This document shows positions 41,795 through 50,421 of a DNA stretch of 64,000 nucleotides, piece after piece. Source of the stretch: Pseudomonas capeferrum. Its GTDB lineage: Bacteria; Pseudomonadota; Gammaproteobacteria; Pseudomonadales; Pseudomonadaceae. The stretch is taken from assembly GCF_000731675.1 (NCBI RefSeq), contig NZ_JMIT01000005.1, positions 57,785 through 121,784 of the forward strand, read 5' to 3'. The notes under the pieces were generated by a model. The model was not told the DNA's origin and made no database searches. It saw nothing but the letters and a program-made list of their open reading frames with translations. Position numbers and translations under genes: made by a program. Numbering within the stretch: position 1 is the first letter of the stretch; the number at the start of each line of letters is the position of its first letter.

Positions 41795-42018
41795 AGATCG
41801 AGCGCCGCCCGCGCGGCGCTTCGCGGGGCAAGCCCGCTCCCACATCTATTTCGGGCCAGTGAGGCCAGTACCTTAGGGGCGTGACCGCCTTGTTGGTCCG
41901 ATTCGATATCGAGGCGGGCGCCAAGGGGCCGCGCGCCAATGCCTCAGGAATAACTGGCCCGAAACAGATGTGGGAGCGGGCTTGCCCCGCGCTGCGCCGC
42001 GCGGGCGGCGCTCGATCT
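41795..42018. repeat. 66-bp near-perfect inverted repeat with REP cores
   Basis: The arms at 41795-41860 and 41953-42018 are inverted copies with three mismatches. Each contains the REP core GTGGGAGCGGGCTTGCCCCG and the GC-rich flank AGATCGAGCGCCGCCCGCG. The 92-base centre shows nothing recognisable. Together with the Fur-like site, this fills the gap between the exonuclease and the sigma factor. Confidence 0.9.
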
Positions 42019-42117
42019 GATAGGCGCTGAATCATCCAGACCATGCGCCTGGAAGCCCCGCATAGTGGCAATCCGATAAGCGTCCATTGCGCCGCGCCCC
42101 CCGCCTCTGCAACAATC

Positions 42118-42136
42118 GCGAATAATTATCGTTAGT
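42118..42136 (+). promoter_or_regulatory. Fur-box-like site before the ECF sigma gene
   Basis: GCGAATAATTATCGTTAGT agrees with the 19-base Fur consensus at 12 positions and lies about 30 bases upstream of the sigma factor start. Iron repression is expected for this kind of cassette. Confidence 0.5.
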
Positions 42137-42164
42137 TAATGCATTCGTTCCGGGGGGACGCTGC

Positions 42165-42683
42165 TTGTCTTCTGCACACAGCCCACACGCCGAGCTGGTC
42201 GGTGCGCTTTACCGCGATCACCGCAGTTGGCTGCTCGCCTGGCTGCAACGCAGCACGGCCTGCCGCCAACGTGCCGAAGACCTGAGCCAGGACACCTTCG
42301 TGCGCCTGCTCGGCCGCGAGCAACTGGACACGCCCCGCGAGCCGCGCGCCTTTCTGGCCGCCGTGGCCAAGGGGCTGCTGTTCGACCACTTCCGCCGCGC
42401 CGTACTGGAGCAGGCCTACCTGGCCGAACTCGCCCACCTGCCGGAAGCCGAACAGCCCTCTCCCGAAATCCAGCACCTGATTCTCGAAGACCTCAAGGCC
42501 ATCGACCGCCTGCTTGGCAAGCTGTCGAGCAAGGCCCGTGCGGCCTTCCTGCACAACCGCCTGGACGGCATGGGCCACGCCGAAATCGCCGAGCGCCTTG
42601 GTGTTTCGGTCTCGCGGGTACGCCAGTACATCGCCCAGGGCATGCGCCAGTGCTATGTGGCCTTGTACGGGGAGCCGACGTGA
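42165..42683 (+). CDS. FecI-type ECF sigma factor
   Basis: This is a 172-residue sigma-70 family protein. Region 2 is seen as AEDLSQDTFVRLL and PRAFLAAVAKGLLFDHFRR, and region 4 as LSSKARAAFLHNRLDGMGHAEIAERLGVSVSRVRQYIAQGM. It should direct transcription of the receptor at 43755 when its siderophore is bound. The start is a TTG after a G-rich site; no ATG lies in a better place. It overlaps the FecR-type gene by four bases (GTGA). Confidence 0.9.
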   Translation: MSSAHSPHAELVGALYRDHRSWLLAWLQRSTACRQRAEDLSQDTFVRLLGREQLDTPREPRAFLAAVAKGLLFDHFRRAVLEQAYLAELAHLPEAEQPSPEIQHLILEDLKAIDRLLGKLSSKARAAFLHNRLDGMGHAEIAERLGVSVSRVRQYIAQGMRQCYVALYGEPT

Positions 42684-43636
42684 ACGGTTCACCGGTCTCG
42701 TCGCGGGTGCTGGATGCAGCCATTGCCTGGAAGCTGAGCCTGGACCAGGGCAGCGGCACGCCAGATGAGCGCAGTGAGTTCATGCGCTGGCACGCTGCCA
42801 GCGAAGAGCATGCCCGCGCCTGGCGCCAGCTGGGTTGCCTTGACCAGCGCGTCAACGCCGCTGCCGGGCCCGCGCGCCAGGCGCTGCTGCAATCGCGTGC
42901 CGGCTTGCGCCGGCGCATCGGCAAGGTGGGCGGTGGCCTGGCGGGCATGTTCCTGCTGGGTTCGTTGCTGGCTTGGGTCGGCGCCCCGTCGCTGTCAGCG
43001 CACTACTGGCTGGCCGACCAACGCACCGCCACCGGCGAGCTGCGCACCCTGCGCCTGGAAGACGGCACCTTGCTGAGCCTGAACACCCACACAGCAGTGG
43101 ACATCGACTACGCAGGCGCGCAACGGGTGATCGTGCTGCACCAGGGTGAAATCTCGGTCGAGACCGGCCACCAAGACCCACGCCCGTTGCTGGTACGCAC
43201 CGACGACGGCCGCCTGCGCCCGCTGGGCACGCGCTTCCTGGTGCGCCGTGAGGCCAACGGAACACGCCTGGAGGTGCTGCAGGCCTCGGTCGCGGCCATG
43301 CCGCTGAACAGTGGGGACGAACAGGTATTGCGCGAAGGCCAGCAGGTGCTCATGGATGCCAACGGCCTCGGCCAGGTCGGCACGGTCGACGTCGGTGCCG
43401 ATGCCTGGACCCGCGGCATGCTGGTGGTGGACAACGTACGCCTGGCTGACTTGGTCGCTGCCCTCGGCAAGTACCGCAGCGGCCACCTCGGGGTGGCAGA
43501 CGAGGTCGCCGACCTGCGTGTTACCGGCAGCTTCCCGCTGACCGACATCGACCTGGCCCTGGCATCGCTGGTGCCGGCACTGCCGGTGAAGATAGAGCGG
43601 CATACCCCGTGGTGGGTAACGGTTCAGCCCCAGTAG
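42680..43636 (+). CDS. FecR-type transmembrane sigma regulator
   Basis: The 318 residues have an N-terminal cytoplasmic anti-sigma region (AIAWKLSLDQG, RWHAASEEHARAWRQL). One membrane helix lies around 85-105. A periplasmic FecR domain follows (RLEDGTLLSLNTHTAVDIDY, GEISVETGH, LGTRFLVRREANGTRLEVLQ). It relays receptor occupancy to the sigma factor. The start is a GTG with GGAG upstream. An open reading frame continues upstream but duplicates sigma factor sequence in another frame. Confidence 0.9.
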   Translation: MNGSPVSSRVLDAAIAWKLSLDQGSGTPDERSEFMRWHAASEEHARAWRQLGCLDQRVNAAAGPARQALLQSRAGLRRRIGKVGGGLAGMFLLGSLLAWVGAPSLSAHYWLADQRTATGELRTLRLEDGTLLSLNTHTAVDIDYAGAQRVIVLHQGEISVETGHQDPRPLLVRTDDGRLRPLGTRFLVRREANGTRLEVLQASVAAMPLNSGDEQVLREGQQVLMDANGLGQVGTVDVGADAWTRGMLVVDNVRLADLVAALGKYRSGHLGVADEVADLRVTGSFPLTDIDLALASLVPALPVKIERHTPWWVTVQPQ

Positions 43637-43754
43637 TAGCGGCCTGTGGCCGCGCCTGCAAAAAATCTCGCTTTTTTCATGACACCCCCCTGTCACTTTT
43701 GAAATCTCGCTCGGCAAGGAAGCAGTAAGCACTTATCCGTCGAGGAGCCGCTGC

Positions 43755-46187
43755 ATGTCCCGTACTGTCGATCGTATCCTGCGCCCCAGCCTGATGGCCC
43801 TGGCCATTGGCCTGGCTGCGCCGTTGGCCAGCCCTGCCCTGTTCGCCGCCGAGCAATCCGCCCTGCGCGCCTACGACCTGCCCAGCGCCCCCCTGGCCAG
43901 CACCCTCAACCAGATCGCCAGCCAATCGGGCATCGCCCTGGCCATCGACCCAGCACTGGTCAGCGGCCGCACTTCGGCGCCCGTCACCGGCCAGTACGAC
44001 GGCATCGGCGCCCTGCAGGCCGCCCTGCGCGGCAGCGGGTTGCAGTTGCAGCAGAGCAGCGTCGGCAGCTACAGCCTGGTGGCCGTCCCGGATGGCACCC
44101 TGGCGCTGCCAGAAATCACCGTGAATGCCGCCAGCATCAGCGAAAGCGCGTGGGGCCCGGTAGAGGGCTACCTCGCCAAGCGCAGCGCCGCCGGCACCAA
44201 AACCGATACCGCACTGGTCGAAATACCCCGCTCCATTTCCGTCGCCACGCGCCAGCAAATGGCTGACCGCGGCGTGCACAGCCTGGATGATGCGGTGCGC
44301 TACATGCCCGGCATCGTCTCTGCCAGTTTCGGCAGCGACACCCGCTATGACTGGATGCGCGTGCGCGGCTTCGAGCCGACCCAGTTCCTCGATGGCCTGC
44401 CACTGCCACGTGGCGTATACGCCAACCCGAAAGCCGAAACCTGGAACCTGGACCGCCTCGCGCTGCTGCGCGGCCCAGCCTCCTCGCTCTATGGCCAGAC
44501 CCCACCGGGTGGCCTGCTGGACATGGTCAGCCGCCGCCCACAGGCCGAAAGCAGCCACGAAATCGAAGTGCAGTACGGCAGCGACAATCACCGCCAGATC
44601 AACTTCGCCAGCACCGGCAAAATCGATGACCAAGGCCAGTTCCTGTACAGCGTCAGTGGCGTGATTCGCGATGGCGGCACGCAGATCGACCACATCGACG
44701 ACAAGCGCTACAACATCGCCCCAAGCCTGACCTGGAACATCGACGAAGACACCTCGCTGACCCTTCTGACCCAGTTCACCCGCGACGATACCGGCGCCAC
44801 CAGCCAGTTCCGGCCCATCCAGGGCACCAAGATCGACATGCCATTCGGCAAGATCTCGCACCACAAGAACCTGGGTGACCCGGACTACGAGTTCTACGAC
44901 CGTACCTACTACGCGCTGGGCTATGCCTTCGAGCACCGCATCAACGATGTCTGGCAGTTCCGCCAGAACCTGCGCTACACCAAGACCGACCTGGCGTTCC
45001 AGACCATCACCCCCGGCAGCTACTACCAGCCCGGTGGCCCCGTGCAGGACGATGGCACCGTCAGCCGCATGTCCACCAACACCGATGAAGACATCAGCCA
45101 GTTCGCAGTGGACAACAACTTCCAGGCTGACTTCAGCACCGGGGACATCAGCCACACCCTGCTGATCGGCCTGGACCATCAGCGCGTCAACACCAACTAC
45201 CTGTCGATCTTCGGCTTCAACGTGCCAGACAGCAACGTCATCAACCCGGTCTACGGGCTGCCGATCACACGCCCGGATCGCTCCACGGCGTTCTACGACT
45301 ACAACCAGAAAACCCGCCAGACCGGCGTGTACGTCCAGGACCAGATGGCGCTGGGCAACTGGCGCCTGACCTTGGGCGGGCGTGAAGACTGGGTGCACAC
45401 TGGCACCAAGTTCTTCAACCAGGGCGATGCCACCAGTACCGAGCGTGACAAGAAGTTCAGCGGCAACGCGGCAATCAGCTACGTGTTCGACTCTGGCTTC
45501 GTGCCGTACCTTTCCTATGCCGAGTCGTTCCAGCCGTCCAGCAATGCCAGTGTCTCGGCAACGGAGTCGTTCAAGCCGACCGAAGGCGAGCAGTGGGAAC
45601 TGGGCATCAAATATCAGCCGCCGGGCTCCAGCACCCTGCTGTCGGCCGCCGTGTATGACCTGACGCAGAAAAACGTCTCTGTCACCAACAACGTCGGTGG
45701 CATTACCTTCACCAGCCAGACCGGTGAAGTGAAGGTGCGCGGGCTGGAGCTCGAAGCGGTTGCCGACGTTACCGAAAACCTGAAGGTGGTTGCCGCCTAC
45801 ACCCTGGCCAAATCCGAAGTGCAGGACGGCCTGTACAAAGGCAACCGCCTGCAGTTGATACCCAACCAGCAAGCCTCGCTGTGGGCCGACTACACCTGGC
45901 ACACCGGCGTACTCGACGGCTTCGGCATCGGCGGTGGCGCGCGCTACACCGGCAACACCTACGGCGACCAGGCCAATACCTACCTGGGCAAGGCCAACGC
46001 CTACACCGTGTTCGATGCCTCCGTGCACTACGATCTGGGGCGCCTGGACAACAGCCTGAAGGGTGCCTCGGTGGCGGTCAACGCCACCAACGTGTTCAAC
46101 AAAGACTACATTTCCACGTGTGACAGCTACTACTGCTACTACGGCGATGAGCGCAGCGTGGTCGCCAGCGCCACTTACAAATGGTGA
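43755..46187 (+). CDS. TonB-dependent ferrisiderophore receptor with signalling domain
   Basis: The 810-residue outer-membrane receptor has a signal peptide ending near residue 32. An STN signalling domain (about 40-115) contacts the FecR protein. A TonB-box-like LPEITVNA precedes the plug (IPRSISVATRQQMADRGV). A 22-strand barrel follows and ends in ATYKW. The presence of PepSY and small membrane genes downstream mirrors the P. aeruginosa ferrioxamine locus foxIRAB, so a hydroxamate siderophore is the best guess. A GAGGAG site precedes the ATG. Confidence 0.9.
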   Translation: MSRTVDRILRPSLMALAIGLAAPLASPALFAAEQSALRAYDLPSAPLASTLNQIASQSGIALAIDPALVSGRTSAPVTGQYDGIGALQAALRGSGLQLQQSSVGSYSLVAVPDGTLALPEITVNAASISESAWGPVEGYLAKRSAAGTKTDTALVEIPRSISVATRQQMADRGVHSLDDAVRYMPGIVSASFGSDTRYDWMRVRGFEPTQFLDGLPLPRGVYANPKAETWNLDRLALLRGPASSLYGQTPPGGLLDMVSRRPQAESSHEIEVQYGSDNHRQINFASTGKIDDQGQFLYSVSGVIRDGGTQIDHIDDKRYNIAPSLTWNIDEDTSLTLLTQFTRDDTGATSQFRPIQGTKIDMPFGKISHHKNLGDPDYEFYDRTYYALGYAFEHRINDVWQFRQNLRYTKTDLAFQTITPGSYYQPGGPVQDDGTVSRMSTNTDEDISQFAVDNNFQADFSTGDISHTLLIGLDHQRVNTNYLSIFGFNVPDSNVINPVYGLPITRPDRSTAFYDYNQKTRQTGVYVQDQMALGNWRLTLGGREDWVHTGTKFFNQGDATSTERDKKFSGNAAISYVFDSGFVPYLSYAESFQPSSNASVSATESFKPTEGEQWELGIKYQPPGSSTLLSAAVYDLTQKNVSVTNNVGGITFTSQTGEVKVRGLELEAVADVTENLKVVAAYTLAKSEVQDGLYKGNRLQLIPNQQASLWADYTWHTGVLDGFGIGGGARYTGNTYGDQANTYLGKANAYTVFDASVHYDLGRLDNSLKGASVAVNATNVFNKDYISTCDSYYCYYGDERSVVASATYKW

Positions 46188-46212
46188 TGACCTGACGACA
46201 AGCTCGCCGACC

Positions 46213-46236
46213 AAGCCGCCCCCCAGGGGCGGCTTT
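46213..46236 (+). terminator. Hairpin between receptor and PepSY gene
   Basis: A 10-bp perfect stem AAGCCGCCCC/GGGGCGGCTT lies 25 bases after the receptor stop. The T-run is weak, so downstream genes may be reached at reduced level. Confidence 0.65.
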
Positions 46237-46267
46237 GGTCTTTCTGAACGTCGAGAAAGAAAATGAA

Positions 46268-47380
46268 ATGAAAAGCTCAACCATCCGCCGCTGGTCCGCG
46301 ATCCACACCTGGAGCAGCCTGGTCTGCACCTTGTTCCTGCTGTTGCTGGCGCTGACCGGCCTGCCGCTGATCTTCCACCACGAGCTGGAGCATCTGCTCG
46401 GCGATGCCCCCGAGTTGCGCGAGATGCCCGCAGGCACCCCGCACCTCGACCTGCAGCAACTGGTACTCAAGGCCGAGCAGCATCGCCCCGGCGAAGTGAT
46501 GCAGTACTTCGGCTACGACGAGGACGAACGCAACGGCGTGGTGGCGATCACCGCCGCCACCGCAGGCACCGAGCCCAATTCGTCACACACCTTCATGCTC
46601 GACGCCCGCACCGGCGAAGCTGTCGCCATGCCCGCCGCCAACGGCGGCTTCATGATGGTCATGCTGCGCCTGCACGTCGACATGTTCGCCGGGCTGCCCG
46701 GCAAGCTGCTGCTGGCGTTCATGGGTGTGCTGTTCGTCGTGGCGATCATCTCTGGCACCGTGCTCTACGCGCCGTTCATGCGCCGCCTGGATTTCGCCAC
46801 GGTGCGCCACGACAAATCCCGCCGCCTGCGCTGGCTCGACCTGCACAACCTGATTGGCGTGGTGACCCTGGCCTGGGCGCTGACCGTTGGCGTCACCGGG
46901 GTGATCAGTGCCTTGTCCGATCTGGTGATCGCCGCCTGGCGCAACGACAGCCTGGCCGCCATGGTCGCGCCCTACCGTGACGCCCCGCCGCTCACCGAGC
47001 GCGCCCCAGCCAGCCGCCTGCTGGACATCGCCGGGCAGGCCGCGCCCGGTATGCGCCCGGACTTCATCGCCTTCCCCGGCACGCGCTTCTCCAGCGAGCA
47101 CCATTACGCCGTGTTCATGAAGGGCGCCACTCACCTGACCTCGCACCTGCTCACCCCCGTGCTGATCGATGCGCGCACCCTGCACGTGACGGCAGTGGGC
47201 GAACGCCCGTGGTACATGGACGCCATGGGCCTGTCCCAGCCACTGCACTTCGGTGACTACGGCGGGCGCCCTATGCAGATTCTCTGGGCGGTGCTGGATG
47301 TGCTGACCATCATCGTGCTCGGCAGCGGCCTGTACTTGTGGCTAAGCAAGCAGCGCAAAGCCCGGGAGGTGCGGGCATGA
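46268..47380 (+). CDS. PepSY-associated membrane protein (FoxB-like ferric reductase candidate)
   Basis: The 370 residues have four hydrophobic helices: IHTWSSLVCTLFLLLLALTGLPLIF at the N-terminus, two in the centre (LLLAFMGVLFVVAIISGTVLY and LHNLIGVVTLAWALTVGVTG) and one at the end. Histidines in or near the helices (IHTWS, LRLHVDMFAG, WLDLHN) could ligate haem. In P. aeruginosa FoxB reduces ferrioxamine in the periplasm and frees iron. The position after the receptor supports the same task. The ATG at 46268 is preferred over an upstream one. Confidence 0.8.
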   Translation: MKSSTIRRWSAIHTWSSLVCTLFLLLLALTGLPLIFHHELEHLLGDAPELREMPAGTPHLDLQQLVLKAEQHRPGEVMQYFGYDEDERNGVVAITAATAGTEPNSSHTFMLDARTGEAVAMPAANGGFMMVMLRLHVDMFAGLPGKLLLAFMGVLFVVAIISGTVLYAPFMRRLDFATVRHDKSRRLRWLDLHNLIGVVTLAWALTVGVTGVISALSDLVIAAWRNDSLAAMVAPYRDAPPLTERAPASRLLDIAGQAAPGMRPDFIAFPGTRFSSEHHYAVFMKGATHLTSHLLTPVLIDARTLHVTAVGERPWYMDAMGLSQPLHFGDYGGRPMQILWAVLDVLTIIVLGSGLYLWLSKQRKAREVRA

Positions 47381-47553
47381 GCCACGCCTCTCGATCATCC
47401 TGGCGGATCTTCGCCTGGCCGGCCGCCATCAGCGTGCTCGGTGCCGCCGGCCTGTTTGCCGCCTTGCTGGGTGACGGTGCCTGGGACGCCCTGGCCTGGC
47501 TGGGCCTCGGCGTGCCCGCCATCCTCAGCCTGCGCGGGCTTTGCAGTCGATAA
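47377..47553 (+). CDS. Small two-helix membrane protein of the iron cassette
   Basis: The 58 residues carry two hydrophobic stretches (IFAWPAAISVLGAAGLFAALLG and WDALAWLGLGVPAILSL). The ATG overlaps the preceding stop by four bases (ATGA), so it is translated with the PepSY gene. It may be an accessory subunit of the reductase. A small gene of unknown function also follows foxB in P. aeruginosa, as I recall. Confidence 0.75.
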   Translation: MSHASRSSWRIFAWPAAISVLGAAGLFAALLGDGAWDALAWLGLGVPAILSLRGLCSR

Positions 47554-47619
47554 CCGGCTACCGCTCCGGCCCTTGCCCTGGGCCCTAACGTTACGGCTCC
47601 CTTAAGAAAGGAGCGCAAC

Positions 47620-50421
47620 ATGCTACCGCTGGAACGCATCGAATTCCTCGACCAGCAGATCATCGTCCTGCTGGCGCAATTACCGGCCGCCGACCGGCAA
47701 CCGCTCAGCCGACAGCAATTGCAGGGCGAACTGGCGGAATACTGGGCCGCCTGCGACACCCAAGGCCGCTCGCGCAGGGTGCGCCTCGGCGATCTGCGCC
47801 GCGCCCTGATGCACGCCGAGCTGACACTGCGCCAGGCCGACGGGACCTTGCCCGCCCCCGAGGCCGACGCCCTCAGCCTGTGCCTCGACCTGCCCAACGC
47901 CTGGCAACGGAGGCCCCAGCCGGTGGCCACGCGTGCCCAGGTGTACCGCCTGGTCCTCAGCCGTAGCCAGCCCCACAGCCGCGCGGTGCTGCCGGGTATG
48001 TTCGTGGTCGTCACCGGCAACGACGAGGCTGCCGAGCTCACCCCAGAGCAGGCCCTGGGCCCGGCCTTGCTGTGCGGCCTGGCCCAGGGCATCGAGGCCT
48101 ACGCCTCGCTGGCCGACTTGCACCTTGAGCTGTGCGAGCGCCTCGACGACCCACTGCAAGGCCCGCCACTGCTAAGCCTGCTGGTTGATGACGCGCGTAT
48201 CGGCAACGCCGCCAAGGCCGACCGGCTACGCTACGAATGGTATCCCGATGACCCGGTGCAAGCCCAGGTCGACAGCCTGATCGAAGCGCAGCGCCTGCGT
48301 GTCAACCAAGCCTGGGCAAGCGCCCAGGGTGCCCCGGCACCGGCCGTCGAGACGCTGCACAATGCCCTTTCAGTGGCGGCTGAAGCCGGCAAGCAAGCCT
48401 TGCTCGACACCCGCTACGGCCTGCTGCTGGAAAAAAACCTGCCCAATTGGTTGAGCAAGGCAGGGCCCCAGGGGCTTACGCATATCATGCAGACGATGCA
48501 ACAACTGGTGGCCGCCGGCAATCGCGTCGCCGCCCCGGGCATCCTCACCCTGGGGCAGTTCCGCCAGCAGGACAGCCTGCAGGGCTGGGCGCGCGCGCGC
48601 GTCGAAGAACGCCTGCGCCACGATCATGGCCTGCGCTACGCAGCCGCAGACATCATGATCCATGTCGTGCACAGCCGGCAGGCAGGCCCGCAGTTGAATC
48701 CGTTTCACCCTTCAAGCTACGTTACCTGGCGAGGCTTCCAGCACGTCGGTGGCCAGATGATCGAACTGATCAGAGAGAGCTACCCGCTACACGAGCTGGC
48801 ATTGCGCAACGTGGCCTGGTTCGACTACGACTACTGGCTCACCGCCCGGATAACCCACCGTCACGGCAAGCCATTACCCGAGGCACTGAACCCGGCCTAC
48901 ATCAAGGCGATGATCAGGCACCTGAATGTCGGTGGCAGCTATCATGCCTACCTGAAAACCCAATTGATCGATTCCCCGGTCGGGGGGTGGCGGCTGAACG
49001 CCCATGCCCTGGTCAACCGCGCCCGCATGTGCGCCGAGGCGGCCAAGGCGCGCTATGCCGGGCATCTCGCCCGCAACCCCGATGAGCGAGCCTACCGTTG
49101 GGTGCGTCAGGTGCTGGACTATCCGCATAACGCGCTTCGCCCCCCGGTGGACGGACAACGCGTCACCGTGCGCCAATTGACGATCCATGGCCATACCTTG
49201 CAAGGCGTGTTGCTGATCAATGCCGAGGGCGCCGGCGTGGGGGCGTTCATCCTCTACACGCCGGACGCACCCGACCGCCGCGCCTGGCGGGGGCTGAGCA
49301 ATGCGCGCGAACTGATGCGCCTGCTGCGCAAACAACCCGCCCTGCGCGCCTACGTGGCGGGCCGCTTGCCGTTGCTGGCACCCGCAGGCATCGAGCGGCT
49401 GCTGAACAAAGGCCGGCTGAGCCCCGCACTGCGCACCCCGGCGATCGACGACGAGCTGTTTTTCGCCTGCTACAGGGCCGAAGTGCGCGCCTGGCTGGCC
49501 AAGGTCGATGCCGACAGCCGTACCACCGGGGAAGCCGACCTCCAGCAGGGCGCCGACCTGGCCTGGCGCCTGCTAGACCTGATCAGCCTGGTACTGCCTG
49601 CCCGGGTGCAACTTCCGCTTGCGCTGGGGCGCATGGCCATCGAGATCTGGGGTGGGGTGGATGCCTTTGGCCAAGATGACATCGACGGCGTGCTGACCCA
49701 TACCTACAACGCCCTGAGCTATGCCAACGATGCCGGCACCAGCATGGTCAGCACCGGCCTGATGCGCCGGATGATGCGTGGCATGCCGACACAACCGCCA
49801 TTACCATTGCCCTCGCGTTACAGCATCACGCCTGCACTCGATAACCTGCGCTACACCATTGACGGTGTGCACGGCGAAGGCGTTTTCGAGAAAGCATCGG
49901 CATTCGAAGGGCTGACCCTGTATTACATCCAGGACGCCCACGGCCGTTATTACAAGGTCGTGTTCGACGGCCGTCGCTGGCGGGTCATCGACCCGACGCA
50001 ACCCGATGCCTACTTGCAGCAGCCGGTCAAACGCCTGGCCGATGGCAACTGGGTCATCGACTCACCGGTGCTGTGGTACGACGGCCTGCCGGATCTTGCG
50101 CAGTTGCTGGCCGACTGCCGCCTGCAATCGCCGCTGGCGGGTGAGGCGGTGGATGCGCTGGCAGGGCTGTACCGAGCAGACGACCAGCTCTACCTGCAAA
50201 CCGCTGCCGGGCAACTGCCGCTGCGCGCGCACCTGCTCGCCGGGCGCTACCACCTGCTCATCCCCCACGCCCAGCAAGCCGGCGTGGTGCCGTGGGCGAT
50301 CCTGCGCTGGCAAGACCAACAATGGCGCATCCGTGTGCGCCAGGCCGGGCGCAGCAGCGATTGGCTGGCGCTGCCCGAAGGCTACTCGGCGAGCCGTGGC
50401 AGCAACCGGTCGAGGCGCTGA
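47620..50421 (+). CDS. DUF6543/dermonecrotic-toxin-domain-like large protein
   Basis: The 933 residues have no signal peptide. Features shared with the large Pseudomonas DUF6543 proteins are the segments RYGLLLEKNLPNWLSKAG, HLNVGGSYHAYLKTQL and GVLLINAEGAGVGAFILYTPDAPDRRAWRG. A hydrophobic patch (LDLISLVLPARVQLPLALGRMAI) lies near 650-670. The C-terminal part repeats a Y-I/V-D-G-W-like pattern (YYKVVFDGRRWRVIDP). Such proteins resemble parts of insect toxins such as FitD/Mcf, but activity is unproven. Strong AAAGGAG site. The last 40 bases overlap the 3' end of the convergent LPS kinase gene. No immunity or secretion gene is adjacent. Confidence 0.7.
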   Translation: MLPLERIEFLDQQIIVLLAQLPAADRQPLSRQQLQGELAEYWAACDTQGRSRRVRLGDLRRALMHAELTLRQADGTLPAPEADALSLCLDLPNAWQRRPQPVATRAQVYRLVLSRSQPHSRAVLPGMFVVVTGNDEAAELTPEQALGPALLCGLAQGIEAYASLADLHLELCERLDDPLQGPPLLSLLVDDARIGNAAKADRLRYEWYPDDPVQAQVDSLIEAQRLRVNQAWASAQGAPAPAVETLHNALSVAAEAGKQALLDTRYGLLLEKNLPNWLSKAGPQGLTHIMQTMQQLVAAGNRVAAPGILTLGQFRQQDSLQGWARARVEERLRHDHGLRYAAADIMIHVVHSRQAGPQLNPFHPSSYVTWRGFQHVGGQMIELIRESYPLHELALRNVAWFDYDYWLTARITHRHGKPLPEALNPAYIKAMIRHLNVGGSYHAYLKTQLIDSPVGGWRLNAHALVNRARMCAEAAKARYAGHLARNPDERAYRWVRQVLDYPHNALRPPVDGQRVTVRQLTIHGHTLQGVLLINAEGAGVGAFILYTPDAPDRRAWRGLSNARELMRLLRKQPALRAYVAGRLPLLAPAGIERLLNKGRLSPALRTPAIDDELFFACYRAEVRAWLAKVDADSRTTGEADLQQGADLAWRLLDLISLVLPARVQLPLALGRMAIEIWGGVDAFGQDDIDGVLTHTYNALSYANDAGTSMVSTGLMRRMMRGMPTQPPLPLPSRYSITPALDNLRYTIDGVHGEGVFEKASAFEGLTLYYIQDAHGRYYKVVFDGRRWRVIDPTQPDAYLQQPVKRLADGNWVIDSPVLWYDGLPDLAQLLADCRLQSPLAGEAVDALAGLYRADDQLYLQTAAGQLPLRAHLLAGRYHLLIPHAQQAGVVPWAILRWQDQQWRIRVRQAGRSSDWLALPEGYSASRGSNRSRR

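Noticed and set aside
43663..43711. AAATCTCGCT repeated twice before the receptor gene, as a sigma-factor site
   Set aside because: The copies do not match a known ECF -35/-10 pair or its spacing, so no promoter call was made.
43677..46280. 867-codon open frame antisense to the TonB receptor
   Set aside because: Shadow of a GC-rich sense gene; no domain signature and no ribosome site of its own.
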